The notes under the pieces were generated by a model. It searched no databases. It worked only from the letters and a program-made list of their open reading frames with translations, and was not told the DNA's origin. The translations under genes and the position numbers were made by a program. This document shows, piece by piece, positions 30,456 through 39,506 of a stretch of DNA of 64,000 bases; position 1 is the stretch's first letter; each line of letters begins with the position of its first letter. Source of the DNA: Halomonas sp. (GTDB lineage: Bacteria; Pseudomonadota; Gammaproteobacteria; Pseudomonadales; Halomonadaceae); NCBI GenBank assembly GCA_018401555.1, contig JAGYKP010000087.1, forward strand, positions 1 through 64,000. The letters are read 5' to 3'.

Positions 30456-31298
30456 ATGAACATGCAAGCCGCTCCCCGTCATACCGCCAGCGCCGCGCCC
30501 GAGGTGGGCCAGCCCCATACCCGCAACGAGTCGGCGTGCCACGACCTGAGCATCCGCGTGCGCGACCTCAACCTCTGGTACGGCGAGAGCCAGGCCCTCA
30601 AGGGCCTGAATATCGACCTGTTCCAGAAGAATGTCACCGCGCTTATCGGCCCCTCCGGCTGCGGCAAGTCGACCTTCCTGCGTTGCCTCAACCGCATGAA
30701 TGACCTGATCCCCAGCGTGCGTATCGAGGGGCTGGTGGAGATGGATGGTCGTGACGTCAACCAGGTGAAGATGGACGAGGTGGCGCTACGCCGCCGGGTG
30801 GGGATGGTGTTCCAGAAGCCCAACCCCTTCCCCAAGTCGATCTACGAGAACATCGCCTACGCCCCGCGCATGCACGACCTGGTGAGCCGCAAGCCGGAGC
30901 AGGACGAGCTGGTGGAGAAGGCGCTGCGTGACGCCGGCCTGTGGGAGGAGGTCAAGGACAAGCTGCACCAGCCCGGCACCTCGCTCTCTGGCGGCCAGCA
31001 GCAGCGCCTGTGCATCGCCCGGGCCATCGCCGTGCAGCCCGACGTGATCCTGATGGACGAGCCGACCTCGGCGCTGGATCCGATCTCCACGGCCACCATC
31101 GAGGACCTGATGGACCGTCTCAAGGAGCAGTTCACCATCATCACGGTGACCCACAACATGCAGCAGGCGGCGCGGGTGGCGGACTACACCGCCTTCTTCC
31201 ACCTGGGCGAGATCATCGAGTACAACGACACCAAGACGATGTTCTCCAACCCGGCCACCAAGAAGGCCGAGGACTACATCACCGGGCGCTACGGTTGA
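30456..31298 (+). CDS. pstB: Phosphate ABC transporter ATPase
   Basis: 280 residues, intact. Walker [25 protein letters not shown], signature [14 protein letters not shown], Walker [14 protein letters not shown] and the PstB-typical [15 protein letters not shown]. The N-terminal 30 residues are an unstructured extension. Last gene of the pst operon; phoU is not in the window. Confidence 0.95.
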   Translation: MNMQAAPRHTASAAPEVGQPHTRNESACHDLSIRVRDLNLWYGESQALKGLNIDLFQKNVTALIGPSGCGKSTFLRCLNRMNDLIPSVRIEGLVEMDGRDVNQVKMDEVALRRRVGMVFQKPNPFPKSIYENIAYAPRMHDLVSRKPEQDELVEKALRDAGLWEEVKDKLHQPGTSLSGGQQQRLCIARAIAVQPDVILMDEPTSALDPISTATIEDLMDRLKEQFTIITVTHNMQQAARVADYTAFFHLGEIIEYNDTKTMFSNPATKKAEDYITGRYG

Positions 31299-31324
31299 TG
31301 GCAAGGCGATGACCAGGCGATTCA

Positions 31325-31350
31325 GACGGGGAGGCTTCGGCCTCCCCGTC
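31325..31350 (+). terminator. pst operon terminator hairpin
   Basis: Perfect 11-bp stem GACGGGGAGGC (31325-31335) and GCCTCCCCGTC (31340-31350) closed by a TTCG tetraloop, 27 bp after pstB. The T-run is absent, but the very stable UUCG hairpin fits a transcript end. Confidence 0.75.
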
Positions 31351-31390
31351 GTCGTCTGCTGGCTGTCATGCGATTGACATCCGTTGGCTT

Positions 31391-31410
31391 TATATATGAA
31401 ATTCCATATG
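31391..31410 (+). promoter_or_regulatory. Putative ArsR operator A
   Basis: AT-rich imperfect dyad containing ATATATGAAATTCCATATG, 20 bp before the first ars gene in otherwise GC-rich DNA. The reverse complement of operator C (41889-41910) shares the core ATATATGAAwTTCCA. ArsR-family repressors bind such AT-rich dyads. Confidence 0.65.
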
Positions 31411-31429
31411 TCATCAGAGGCCACTTCCC

Positions 31430-31853
31430 ATGGACAAGCAGCGCGTGCTCTTCCTGTGCAATGCCAACTCCGCCCGCTCGCTGATGGGCGAGGCCCTGCT
31501 GCGCCACCTGGCCGGCGATCGCTTTGAGGCCTTCAGCGCGGGCAGCGCGCCCGATACGCCCCATGCCATGACCCTGGCGGCCCTGGAGAAGCAGGGTATC
31601 GCCACGGCGGGGCTGGCCAGCAAGTCGCTTGATGACTATCGCCGGCGAGCACTTCGCGGCGGTGATCGTGCTCTGCGACAAGGCCCAGCAGGCATGTCGT
31701 GACTGGCAGGGCCACAGCGACGAGCACCTCTACTGGGATATTCGCGACCCGCGCCTGATCGGGCGCGCCGACGCCTACGAGCAGGCCCTCAACGAGATTC
31801 GTCATCGCCTATCGCTGTGGTTGCAGATCAAGGCACGCGACGTTCCGAACTGA
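31430..31853 (+). CDS. Low-MW phosphatase-type arsenate reductase, one frameshift
   Basis: RVLFLCNANSARSLMGEALL carries the phosphatase P-loop (C-X5-R; here CNANSAR) near residue 10, and VIVLCDKAQQACRDW holds the second and third redox Cys. The frame breaks near 31640, where TATCGCC has one extra C for LDDYAGEHFAAVIV. About 141 residues. Thioredoxin-coupled ArsC-like or an arsenate-sensing phosphatase; it leads the operon with GAPDH and arsJ, and differs from the second arsC at 41328. Confidence 0.7.
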
Positions 31854-31903
31854 GACTCGAGACAGGCAAGCTCACACAACGGGATTTCCAACGGGAGACG
31901 ATC

Positions 31904-32963
31904 ATGACCCTATCCATCGGCATCAACGGCTTCGGGCGCATCGGGCGCCTGGTGCTGCGCAGTCTCTGGCCCCGCGTCGCGGCCGGCGAGGTGGCGCTTT
32001 CGCGCATCAACGACCCGGGCGGCGATGCCGCCACCTTCGCCCACCTGCTGGAGTTCGACTCCGTCCACGGCCAGTGGTCGCCGGGGCAGGGCATCCGGGC
32101 CGAGGATGACGCCATTGTGATCGACGGTCAGCGAATCGCCTTCAGTGCCAACCGGGCCCTGGAAGAGAGCGACTGGTCCGACTGCCGTGTGGTCATCGAG
32201 TGTTCCGGCAAGTTGAAGACCCGCGATAGCCTTCAGGCCTATCTCGACCAGGGCGTCGAGCGGGTGGTGGTCAGCGCGCCGGTGAAGGAGGAGGGCGTGC
32301 TCAACGTGGTGGTGGGCGTCAACGACGACAAGTACGACCCCGATGTCCATCGCATCGTCACCGCGGCGAGCTGCACCACCAACTGCCTGGCGCCGGTGGT
32401 CAAGGTGATCCACGAGACCTTCGGCATCCGCCACGGCTCCATGACCACGGTGCACGACATCACCAACACCCAGACCATCCTCGACGCCCCGAGCCTCCAC
32501 AGGAAACCGTCCTGCCGACGCCCGCGGGCCTGCGGCATGAGCCTGATCCCCACCACCACCGGCTCCGCCAAGGCGATCACCGCCATCTTCCCGGAGCTCG
32601 AGGGCAAGCTGAACGGCCACGCCATCGCGCGTGCCGCTGGCCAACGCCTCGCTCACCGACATGGTCTTCGAGCTTGCGCGCGAGGTGACGGTGGAGGAGG
32701 TCAACGCAGCGCTCAAGGCCGCCGCCGAGGGCGAGCTCGCCGGCATCCTGGGCTACGAGGAGCGCCCGCTGGTCTCCATCGACTACCGCACCGACCCGCG
32801 CAGCTCGATCATCGATGCGCTATCGACCATGGTCATCAACGGCACCCAGCTGAAGCTCTACGCCTGGTACGACAACGAGTGGGGCTACGCCAACCGCACC
32901 GCCGAGCTGGCCCTGAAGGTAGGGAACGAGCAGGTGGGGAGCGAGCGGGTGGGACGTGGCTGA
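31904..32963 (+). CDS. Glyceraldehyde-3-phosphate dehydrogenase of the ArsJ system, frameshifted
   Basis: NAD-binding [14 protein letters not shown], the catalytic SCTTNCLAP and C-terminal [15 protein letters not shown] identify GAPDH. Adjacent to arsJ, it is the arsenate-type enzyme that makes 1-arseno-3-phosphoglycerate from glyceraldehyde-3-phosphate and arsenate (established for GAPDH/ArsJ pairs). One break near 32628 disrupts [15 protein letters not shown]. The stretch 32495-32535, after TQTILDAP, does not match the usual HKDLRRARA and is longer, perhaps two compensating indels. Overlaps arsJ by 8 bp. Confidence 0.88.
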
Positions 32964-34189
32964 ATCGCTCGCTTCCCGCGTCAAGGCACTGCCCTACGAG
33001 GTGCGCCAGTACCTGCTGATCACCGGCAACTACTGGGCCTTCACTCCTCACCGACGGCGCCCTGCGCATGCTGGTGGTGCTCTATTTCCACCAGCTGGGC
33101 TACTCGCCGCTGGAAGTGGCGCTGCTGTTCCTCTTCTACGAGGCCTTCGGGGTGGTCACCAACCTGGTGGGGGGCTGGCTGGGCGCACGCCTGGGACTCA
33201 ACCGCACCATGAACGTCGGGCTCGGGTTGCAGATCGTGGCGCTGGCCATGCTGATGGTGCCCGCCGGCGGCGCTGAGCGTGCCCTGGGTGATGGCGGCCC
33301 AGGCGCTCTCGGGGATCGCCAAGGACCTCAACAAGATGAGCGCCAAGAGCGCGGTCAAGGTGCTGGTGCCGAAGGACAGCCCCAGTGCCGGCAGCGCCCT
33401 CTACCGCTGGGTGGCGATCCTCACCGGTTCCAAGAACGCCCTGAAGGGCGCCGGCTTCTTCCTCGGCGGGCTGCTGCTGTCGCTGATCGGCTTCCGTGGG
33501 GCGGTGATCGCCATGGCGGTGATGCTGGTGGCGGTGCTCGCCCTGTCGCTGGCCCGGCTCAAGGCCGACCTGGGTCGCCAGAAGCGCAAGCCGAAGTTCT
33601 CCGAGGTGTTCTCCAAGTCCCGGGCCATCAACGTGCTCTCCGCGGCGCGGCTCTGCCTGTTCGCCTCCCGGGATGTCTGGTTCGTGGTGGCGCTGCCGGT
33701 GTTCCTCTATGACCAGCATGGCTGGAGCCACTGGACGGTGGGTGGCCTGCTGGCGGTGTGGGTGATCGGCTACGGCGGGGTGCAGACCCAGGCGCCGCGC
33801 ATCACCGGCACCTGGTAGTCAAGGGCGGGGCGCGGGGCATCACCGTGTTCTGGGCCCTGATGCTGGCGGGCCTGCCGGCGCCGCTGGCCTTGCGCGCCGC
33901 TGGCCGAGGTGGGCTGGCTGGTGGCGGACTGCTGGCCTTCGGGGTGCTCTTCGCCATCAATTCCAGCTGGCACAGCTATCTGATCGTTCACTACGCGCGC
34001 GCCGACGGCGTCTCCATGGACGTGGGCTTCTACTACATGGCCAATGCCATGGGGCGACTCGCCGGCACGCTGCTCTCCGGCTGGGTCTATCAGGAGTACG
34101 GGCTGGCCGCCTGTCTGTGGATCTCGTCCGCCCTGGTGGCGGCCAGTGCGCTGATGGCCCTGGCGCTGCCCAGGGAGGTCCGGGCCTGA
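32956..34189 (+). CDS. arsJ: Organoarsenical efflux permease ArsJ (MFS), four or more frameshifts
   Basis: GTG start at 32956 ([20 protein letters not shown]). [69 protein letters not shown] and [14 protein letters not shown] are highly characteristic of ArsJ. Breaks lie near 33045, 33270, 33815 and 33895; repaired length is about 410 residues with 10-12 helices. Exports 1-arseno-3-phosphoglycerate, which then hydrolyses outside. It ends 60 bp before arsR. Confidence 0.88.
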
Positions 34190-34250
34190 ACTTCGCCCGC
34201 CCAGGACAGTGGCGTAGAATGAGGACGAGCCCCGTTCAAGGAAACCTCCG

Positions 34251-34602
34251 ATGTCGCTGGATCCGTTGCGCCTGTTCAAGTGCCTGAGTGACGAGACGCG
34301 CCTGATGCTTACCCTGCTGATACTGAGCGAGGGGGAGCTGTGCGTCTGCGAGATGACTCACGCCCTGGAGGTTTCCCAGCCCAAGGTATCGCGTCACCTC
34401 GCCCAACTGCGCAACTGCGGGTTGCTCAGCGACCGGCGCGAAGGGCAGTGGGTCTACTACGGCCTGGTGTCGGCGCTACCGGACTGGGCTGAGGACGTTC
34501 TGAAGGCCGCCCGGCAGAGTCGGGCCGGAGCACCTTGGCCTGCTGCAGAATCGCCTGGCCAGCATGGGCAATCGGCCGGACCGTCGCCTGTCGATGTGCT
34601 GA
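34251..34602 (+). CDS. arsR: Arsenical resistance regulator ArsR, one frameshift near the end
   Basis: Winged-helix repressor released by As(III). The metalloid site ELCVCEM has Cys31 and Cys33, followed by the recognition helix QPKVSRHLAQLRN and a wing ending GQWVYY. The frame breaks near 34522 (an extra G in CGGGCC); the restored tail is PEHLGLLQNRLASMGNRPD, stop at 34600-34602. About 116 residues. A TAGAAT (34215-34220) could be its -10. It probably acts at the three AT-rich dyads in this region. Confidence 0.88.
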
Positions 34603-34770
34603 GGCGTACCGGGTCTTCCGCCTTTCCCCCTCAACCGTTCCACTCCCACCGGTCACCTGTCCTCGAGCATTTTCGACTAGTCTGGGGACTAGTGGCTGGA
34701 TCCTTTCAGGAGTGGGGCCTGTGGCATCGTGCTTCAGGATGGCAATTGCCCCTTGCCGGAGCTGCAACAC

Positions 34771-35712
34771 GTGGAATTCAAGGATTACTACCAGGTGCTC
34801 GGGGTGGCAAAGACCGCGACGGCCGAGGAGATCAAGAAGGCCTACCGCAAGCTGGCGCGCAAGTTTCATCCCGATATCAGCAAGGAACCCGACGCTGCCC
34901 AGCGCATGCAGGAGATCAACGAGGCCAAGGCGGTGCTCTCCGATCCGGAGAAGCGGCTCGCCTATGACCAGCTGGCCCAGCAGTATCGGTCGGGCCAGGA
35001 TTTCCAGCCGCCCCCGGACTGGGATGCCGGCTTCGAATACAGCGGCCGCGGCTTCGAGGAGGACGACCTCGGCGAGTTCAGCGATTTCTTCGCCAACCTG
35101 TTCGGTCAGGGTGGCCGGGCAGGGCGAGGAGGGCGTGGCTATCAAATGCGCGGCGAGGATCGCCACGCCAAGATCAACATCGACCTGCTGGATGCCTTTC
35201 AGGGGGCGACCCGCGAGATCGTCCTGCACGTGCCCGAGGTCGACTCACAGGGGCGCGTGGTCTCCCGGGAGCACACCCTGAGCGTGCGCATCCCCAAGGG
35301 AGTGAAGGAGGGCCAGCATATACGCCTCGCTGGCCAGGGGAGTCCCGGCCTCGGCGGTGGCCCGGCGGGTGACCTCTATCTGGAGATCCACTTCAGGCCG
35401 GATTCCCAGTATCGGGTGGAGGGGCGAGACGTGTATCAAAGGGTTCCAGTGACGCCCTGGGAGGCCGCCCTGGGGGCCAGCATCGAAACCCCGACACCCT
35501 CGGGGCCGGTGAAGCTCAAGGTGCCCGGCGGTTCACAGACCGGTCGCCGGTTACGCCTCAAGGGGCGGGGTATCCCGGGGCCGGAGCCGGGTGATCTGTA
35601 TGTGGAACTCGAGGTCGTGCTGCCACCGGCCGATACCGACAGGGCTCGGGAGCTCTATGCCACCATGGCGGATGAGCTGGCTTTCAATCCGCGCCAACGC
35701 AGGGGAGGCTAG
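34771..35712 (+). CDS. cbpA: DnaJ-like co-chaperone / DNA-binding protein CbpA
   Basis: The GTG start at 34771 gives the family N-terminus EFKDYYQVLGVAKTA. J domain with the HPD motif (RKFHPDISKEPDA, near residue 35), G/F-rich linker (about 70-120), then two C-terminal substrate-binding domains (EHTLSVRIPKGVKEGQHIRL and GRRLRLKGRGIPGPEPGDLY). No zinc finger, as expected for CbpA. 313 residues. Followed by its modulator after 3 bp. Between arsR and here (34603-34770) the only structure seen is a pair of ACTAGT hexamers. Confidence 0.92.
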   Translation: MEFKDYYQVLGVAKTATAEEIKKAYRKLARKFHPDISKEPDAAQRMQEINEAKAVLSDPEKRLAYDQLAQQYRSGQDFQPPPDWDAGFEYSGRGFEEDDLGEFSDFFANLFGQGGRAGRGGRGYQMRGEDRHAKINIDLLDAFQGATREIVLHVPEVDSQGRVVSREHTLSVRIPKGVKEGQHIRLAGQGSPGLGGGPAGDLYLEIHFRPDSQYRVEGRDVYQRVPVTPWEAALGASIETPTPSGPVKLKVPGGSQTGRRLRLKGRGIPGPEPGDLYVELEVVLPPADTDRARELYATMADELAFNPRQRRGG

Positions 35713-35715
35713 GTC

Positions 35716-36048
35716 ATGGCCCAGCAGCATATTGTCAGCGGTGAACTGGTCGATGAGGTGACCCTGACCCTCGAGGATCTGGCCCGTGCCTGCTCGGTAG
35801 ACACCGACTGGGTCATCGAGCGCATCGAGAGCGGCCTGCTGGCCGATGGCTCGCCCTATGTGGCGAGCTGGCGTTTCACCAGTCATGACCTGACTCGTGC
35901 CCGCCGAATGTGTCAGCTGGAGCGCGACTTCGAGGCAGCGCCCGAGCTCGCCGCCCTGGCCGCCGACCTGATCGAGGAGAACCAGCGCCTGAGGGAGCGG
36001 CTGCGAGCCGCGGGACTGATGGATGACCCAGCACCGCCTGGAAGCTGA
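35716..36048 (+). CDS. cbpM: Chaperone modulatory protein CbpM
   Basis: 110 residues, intact. MerR-like helix-turn-helix fold: TLEDLARACSVDTDWVIERIESG followed by the conserved SWRFTSHDLTRARRMCQLERDFE and a C-terminal coiled segment. Inhibits the J-domain activity of CbpA. The cbpA-cbpM order is conserved. Confidence 0.9.
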   Translation: MAQQHIVSGELVDEVTLTLEDLARACSVDTDWVIERIESGLLADGSPYVASWRFTSHDLTRARRMCQLERDFEAAPELAALAADLIEENQRLRERLRAAGLMDDPAPPGS

Positions 36049-36093
36049 GGTCACGCCGCCGCCGGGTTCACCAATCCTCGAAGGCTGTCGTGC

Positions 36094-36327
36094 TCAGGCC
36101 TTCAGCAGTGCCTCGAGCTCCTCGGGGCTTGCCACCTTGCCTTCGAGTACCACCTCGCCGTCGATGCCCAGTGCCGGGGTGCGCATCACCCCCTTGTCGA
36201 TGATGGCGTTCATGTCGGTGACCTTCTCGATCTCGACGGTGAGGCCCAGGGTCTCGGCGGCCTGCTGGGCGTTGGCGGTCAGCTGCTCGCACTTCTTGCA
36301 GCCCTTGCCGTAGATGCTCAGTTTCAT
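36094..36327 (-). CDS. Small thioredoxin-fold redox protein (redox-active disulfide protein 2 type)
   Basis: 77 residues from ATG at 36327, with AGAGGAG upstream. KLSIYGKGCKKCEQLTANAQ holds the CxxC site (GCKKC), and MRTPALGIDGEVVLEG is the cis-Pro loop. This family is regularly paired with COG0701 permeases, as here (42 bp downstream of the permease), and may receive or reduce the metalloid or assist efflux. Confidence 0.85.
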   Translation of the reverse strand: MKLSIYGKGCKKCEQLTANAQQAAETLGLTVEIEKVTDMNAIIDKGVMRTPALGIDGEVVLEGKVASPEELEALLKA

Positions 36328-36369
36328 GGTGTGCTCCTCTTGCAATCGTCGGGTTCGGAATGCTGGGCG

Positions 36370-37721
36370 TCATGGCCACAGCTGTCCGTAGAGATAGCCG
36401 GTCAGGGTCGCCATGACCACCACCAGCGTGCAGTAGACCACGGTCTTCTGGGTACCCATGATGGTGCGGATCACCAGCATGTTGGGTAGCGACAGTGCAG
36501 GGCCGGCCAGCAGCAGCGCTAACGCCGGGCCCTTGCCCATGCCGTTGCCGATCAGGCCCTGGACGATGGGCACCTCTGTCAGCGTCGAGAAGTACATGAA
36601 GCCGCCCAGCAGCGAGGCCAGGAAGGTGGACTGGAAACCATTGTCGCCCACCGCCATCACCACCCACTCGGAGGGGATCAGCCCCTCCTCGCCGGGCCGC
36701 CCCAGCAGCAGCCCGGCCACGAAGACCCCGGCCAGCAGCAGCGGCATGATCTGCTTGGTGAAGTCCCAGCTCTGCTCGGCCCACTCACGATCATCCTCGC
36801 GCAGGGTGGCGATCAGCATGATGCCGATGATGCCCACCGCGAAGGCCAGCTCCGGTACGCCCGGCACCAGCAGGGCGGCCAGCACCACGGCACCGGCCAG
36901 CATCGCCACCTGGCGCAGCGGCCAACCCCAGCGGCGCATCAGCAGCAGGGCGAAGAGCCCGGCGAGCACGGCGGTGATCTGCCACTTCCAGGCGTGGATG
37001 GCCATCCAGGTGGGGCTGTCGGCCGCGGCCCAGTTGGCGAACACCAGGATGCCGATCATCAGGCCGAAGAAGGCCGCTATCTGGCCCAGCGGTCGGCCGT
37101 CGTCATCGGCGCCGAAGCCGCGAGCACTCTGCTGGCTGCGTGCCAGCTCCTCGCGGCGATAGATCAGGTGCATGATCACGCCGATCACCACCGCGAAGAC
37201 GATGGCGCCGATGGCCCGCGCCAGGCCCAGCTCCAGGCCCAGTACCTTGGCGGTGACCACCACCGCCATGACGTTGATCGCCGGCCCCGAGTAGAGGAAG
37301 GCCACCGCCGGCCCTGAGCCCGCGCCGCGCTTAGTAGATGCCGCCGAACAGCGGCAGCACGGTGCAGGAGCAGACCGCCAGCAGCATCCCCGACACCGAG
37401 GCCATGCCGAAGGCTACCGGCTAGGCGCCGCCGGGCCCAGGTAGCGCATCACCGCGCCCTGGCTCAGGTAGGCGGCCATGGCGCCGGCGATCAGGAAGGC
37501 CGGCGAGCAGGCAGAGGATCACATGCTCTCTGGGCGTACCAGTGGGTCAGGCGGATGCCCTCCAGCACGGCGTTGTCGAATCGTGCGGTACCGGCCGGAA
37601 GGAAGTAGATCAGCAGAAAGATGCCCACCACGGCGCCGATCCAGCGGACCTGGTCGGGGTTCTCCTGCGCCAGCGACAGCAGTCGCCTGGCAAAGGGGAC
37701 GGCGGGTTGAGTGTCCGACAT
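36370..37721 (-). CDS. COG0701 permease (ArsP / SO_0444-like efflux transporter), frameshifted N-terminal half
   Basis: Start ATG at 37721 (SDTQPAVPFARRLLSLAQ). The first third is broken by several indels between 37305 and 37520, but the marker GMLLAVCSCTVLPLFGGIY is readable near 37340-37400. The C-terminal 310 residues are clean: FLYSGPAINVMAVVVTAK, PSEWVVMAVGDNGFQSTF, STLTEVPIVQGLI and GPALSLPNMLVIRTIMG. About 450 residues. ArsP members export trivalent organoarsenicals and SO_0444 members export Cu/Zn; the ars setting favours arsenic. Confidence 0.8.
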
Positions 37722-37758
37722 GGGATGCCTCGTGTCGTAGGCGGCGAGCAGTACCTTC

Positions 37759-37782
37759 AATATATATGTCTATGCATATATT
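37759..37782 (-). promoter_or_regulatory. Putative ArsR operator B
   Basis: AT-rich dyad of AATATAT/ATATATT arms around TGTCTATGC, 38 bp upstream of the permease start. The surrounding DNA is GC-rich. It shares ATATATG/CATATAT half-sites with operators A and C but lacks their GAAwTTCC centre. Confidence 0.5.
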
Positions 37783-37920
37783 TAAAAGCGGGACTTGTTG
37801 CCGCCTTGACCAGAATGCGCGGCATGCCCCGTACTTCTAGTGCGGGGAAGGATGAGCCGCCGAGTAGCGCGGCGAAGGCGTCCCTATAATACTGGATATA
37901 GTTACAGTCACTGGATCACC

Positions 37921-39142
37921 ATGCAACGCCTCCAAGCCTTCAAATACGAACTGATGCCCAACGGGGAGCAGGTGCGGAAAATGCGCCAGTTCGCCGGCAT
38001 GGCCCGCTTCGTGTTCAACCGGGGGCTGGCGTTGCAAAAGGAACGGTATGAAGCCGGTGACAAGAAGCTCAGCTATGCCGCCTTGTGCAAGCAGCTCACC
38101 GGCTGGCGCAATAGCGCCGAGACACCTTGGCTCCGGGATGGCCCGATCCACCCGCTCCAGCAATCGCTGAAGGATCTGGATCGCGCCTACGCTAACTTCT
38201 TCGCCAAGCGGGCCGACTTCCCGCGGTTCAAGAAGAAGGGGCAGCGCGACAGCTTCCGCTATCCCGATCCCAAGCAGATCCGGCTCGACCAGGGCAACCG
38301 GCGGCTCTACCTGCCCAAGCTCGGCTGGTTACGCTTCCGCAAGAGCCGTGAGGTGCTGGGGACGGTCAAGAACGTCACCGTCAGCCAGTCAGCGGGGCGA
38401 TGGTTCGTCTCGATCCAGACCGAGCGCGAGGTCGCAGTGCCGACGCCGACTGGCGGTGCCGTGGGCATCGACATGGGCGTGGCGCGGTTCGCTACGCTCT
38501 CCGATGGCAGCTACCTGGCACCACTCAATAGCTTCAAGAAACACCAGACGGCACTGCGCAAGGCGCAGCAAGCCATGAGCCGCAAGGTCAAGTTCAGCAA
38601 CAATTGGAAGAAGGCCAAGGGCCGCGTCCAGAAAATCCAGGCTCGCATCGCCAATGCCCGGCGCGACTACCTGCACAAGGCTTCCGCCACGATCAGCCAA
38701 AACCACGCGCTCGTGGTGCTGGAAGACCTGCAGGTAGGCAACATGTCGCGCTCGGCCAGAGGCAGTGTCGAGCAGCCAGGCCGCCAGATCCGGCAGAAGT
38801 CTGGCCTCAACCGCTCGATCCTCGACCAGGGGTGGTACGAGTTCCGGCGCCAGCTCGACTACAAGCTGGCCTGGCGCGGGGCGCATCTGGTCGTTGTGCC
38901 ACCGCACAACACCAGCCGCACCTGCCCCGAAGTGCGGTCATGTCGCCGCCGAGAACCGGCGCAGTCAGGCCCGGTTTGCTTGCGTCGAATGCGGCTTTGC
39001 GGCCAATGCCGATCATGTCGGCGCCATCAATGTATTAAGGGCGGGGCACGCCCGGTTAGCCTGTGAAGTGAGTGGTGCAGTAAGGCCGCCAGCAGCAGGA
39101 ACCCACCGAAGCGACTCAGGAGCGGCTCAATGCCGCGCCTGA
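37921..39142 (+). CDS. tnpB: RNA-guided nuclease / transposon protein TnpB, frameshifted in the zinc ribbon
   Basis: ATG at 37921, TATAAT at 37885-37890 as possible -10. The N-terminus QRLQAFKYELMPNGEQ and the RuvC core are present: D in AVGIDMGVARFATL, E in VVLEDLQVGNMSRS, third acidic D in NADHVGAINVL. The zinc ribbon is CPKCGH...CVECGF. The frame is lost near 38925 (TGCCCCGAAG has one base too many for TCPKCGH), cutting off the second half of the ribbon and the last RuvC residue unless this is a sequence error. About 406 residues when repaired. Confidence 0.85.
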
Positions 39143-39216
39143 GCGCCGTAGGAATCCCCTTCCTTTCCGCCGTAGGCGGCAGCTGCCTAAGCAGCTGAGG
39201 GAGGGGAGGACGTCAA
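39143..39216 (+). ncRNA. Probable 3' end of the TnpB guide RNA (omega RNA) / IS right end
   Basis: Directly downstream of tnpB, with hairpins CCGCC-GTA-GGCGG (about 39169-39181) and CAGCTGC-CTAA-GCAGCTG (39179-39197) inside a CCCCTTCC/GGGAGGGG setting. In TnpB systems the guide RNA covers the 3' end of tnpB and the right end, and its guide is the flanking DNA; here that would begin at 39217. Inferred from family knowledge. Confidence 0.5.
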
Positions 39217-39221
39217 CCGCG

Positions 39222-39503
39222 TCAAGAGGGAGAGGTGCCGTCCACGAAGAGGTGGCGAAGGCCCAGGAAGCCCTCGACATCCAGCCTGAGGCCCTGGTCG
39301 ACCAGCGTCGGGTCGATGTGCACGACCACATCCCCCAGCTCGAGGCGGATATAGCGCTCGGGCGCATCGGGCGGCCTGGCCTCGGCCACGGCGATCTCGG
39401 CTCCGCCGCCGCAGCAACCGTGTCGGGGCGAGAGGCGCACCGTGGCTACGCCTCCCTTCTTCTTCAACCACTCGCGGGCCCGGTCACTGACCTCGATGGC
39501 CAT
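39222..39503 (-). CDS. CC/Se-motif HesB-like protein in the ars operon
   Basis: 93 residues. IEVSDRAREWLKKKGGVATVRL and RHGCCGGGAEIAVAE show an IscA/HesB-like fold with an adjacent Cys pair (CC at about residues 30-31) where some relatives carry selenocysteine. Known in arsenic operons but without a proven role; As(III) binding is plausible. The stop codon is 5 bp from the IS right end (39216), so the insertion may have trimmed the C-terminus. Follows acr3 after 3 bp. Confidence 0.75.
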   Translation of the reverse strand: MAIEVSDRAREWLKKKGGVATVRLSPRHGCCGGGAEIAVAEARPPDAPERYIRLELGDVVVHIDPTLVDQGLRLDVEGFLGLRHLFVDGTSPS

Positions 39504-39506
39504 GGC

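Larger units (their letters stand above)
37828..39216 (+). mobile_element. IS200/IS605-superfamily element carrying only tnpB (IS1341-like)
   Basis: The element holds tnpB and no tnpA. The right end is recognisable: CCCCTTCCTT near 39156 and the terminal GGGGAGGACGTCAA ending at 39216, the usual IS605-group right terminus. The left end is less certain; a hairpin at about 37828-37848 (CCCCGTAC with GTGCGGGG) may be its subterminal structure. Without tnpA it would need TnpA in trans to move. It sits between the permease and the CC/Se gene. Confidence 0.7.

Noticed and set aside
34670..34700. Heat-shock promoter before cbpA
   Set aside because: Only a pair of ACTAGT hexamers is present; no sigma-32-like -35/-10 could be placed.
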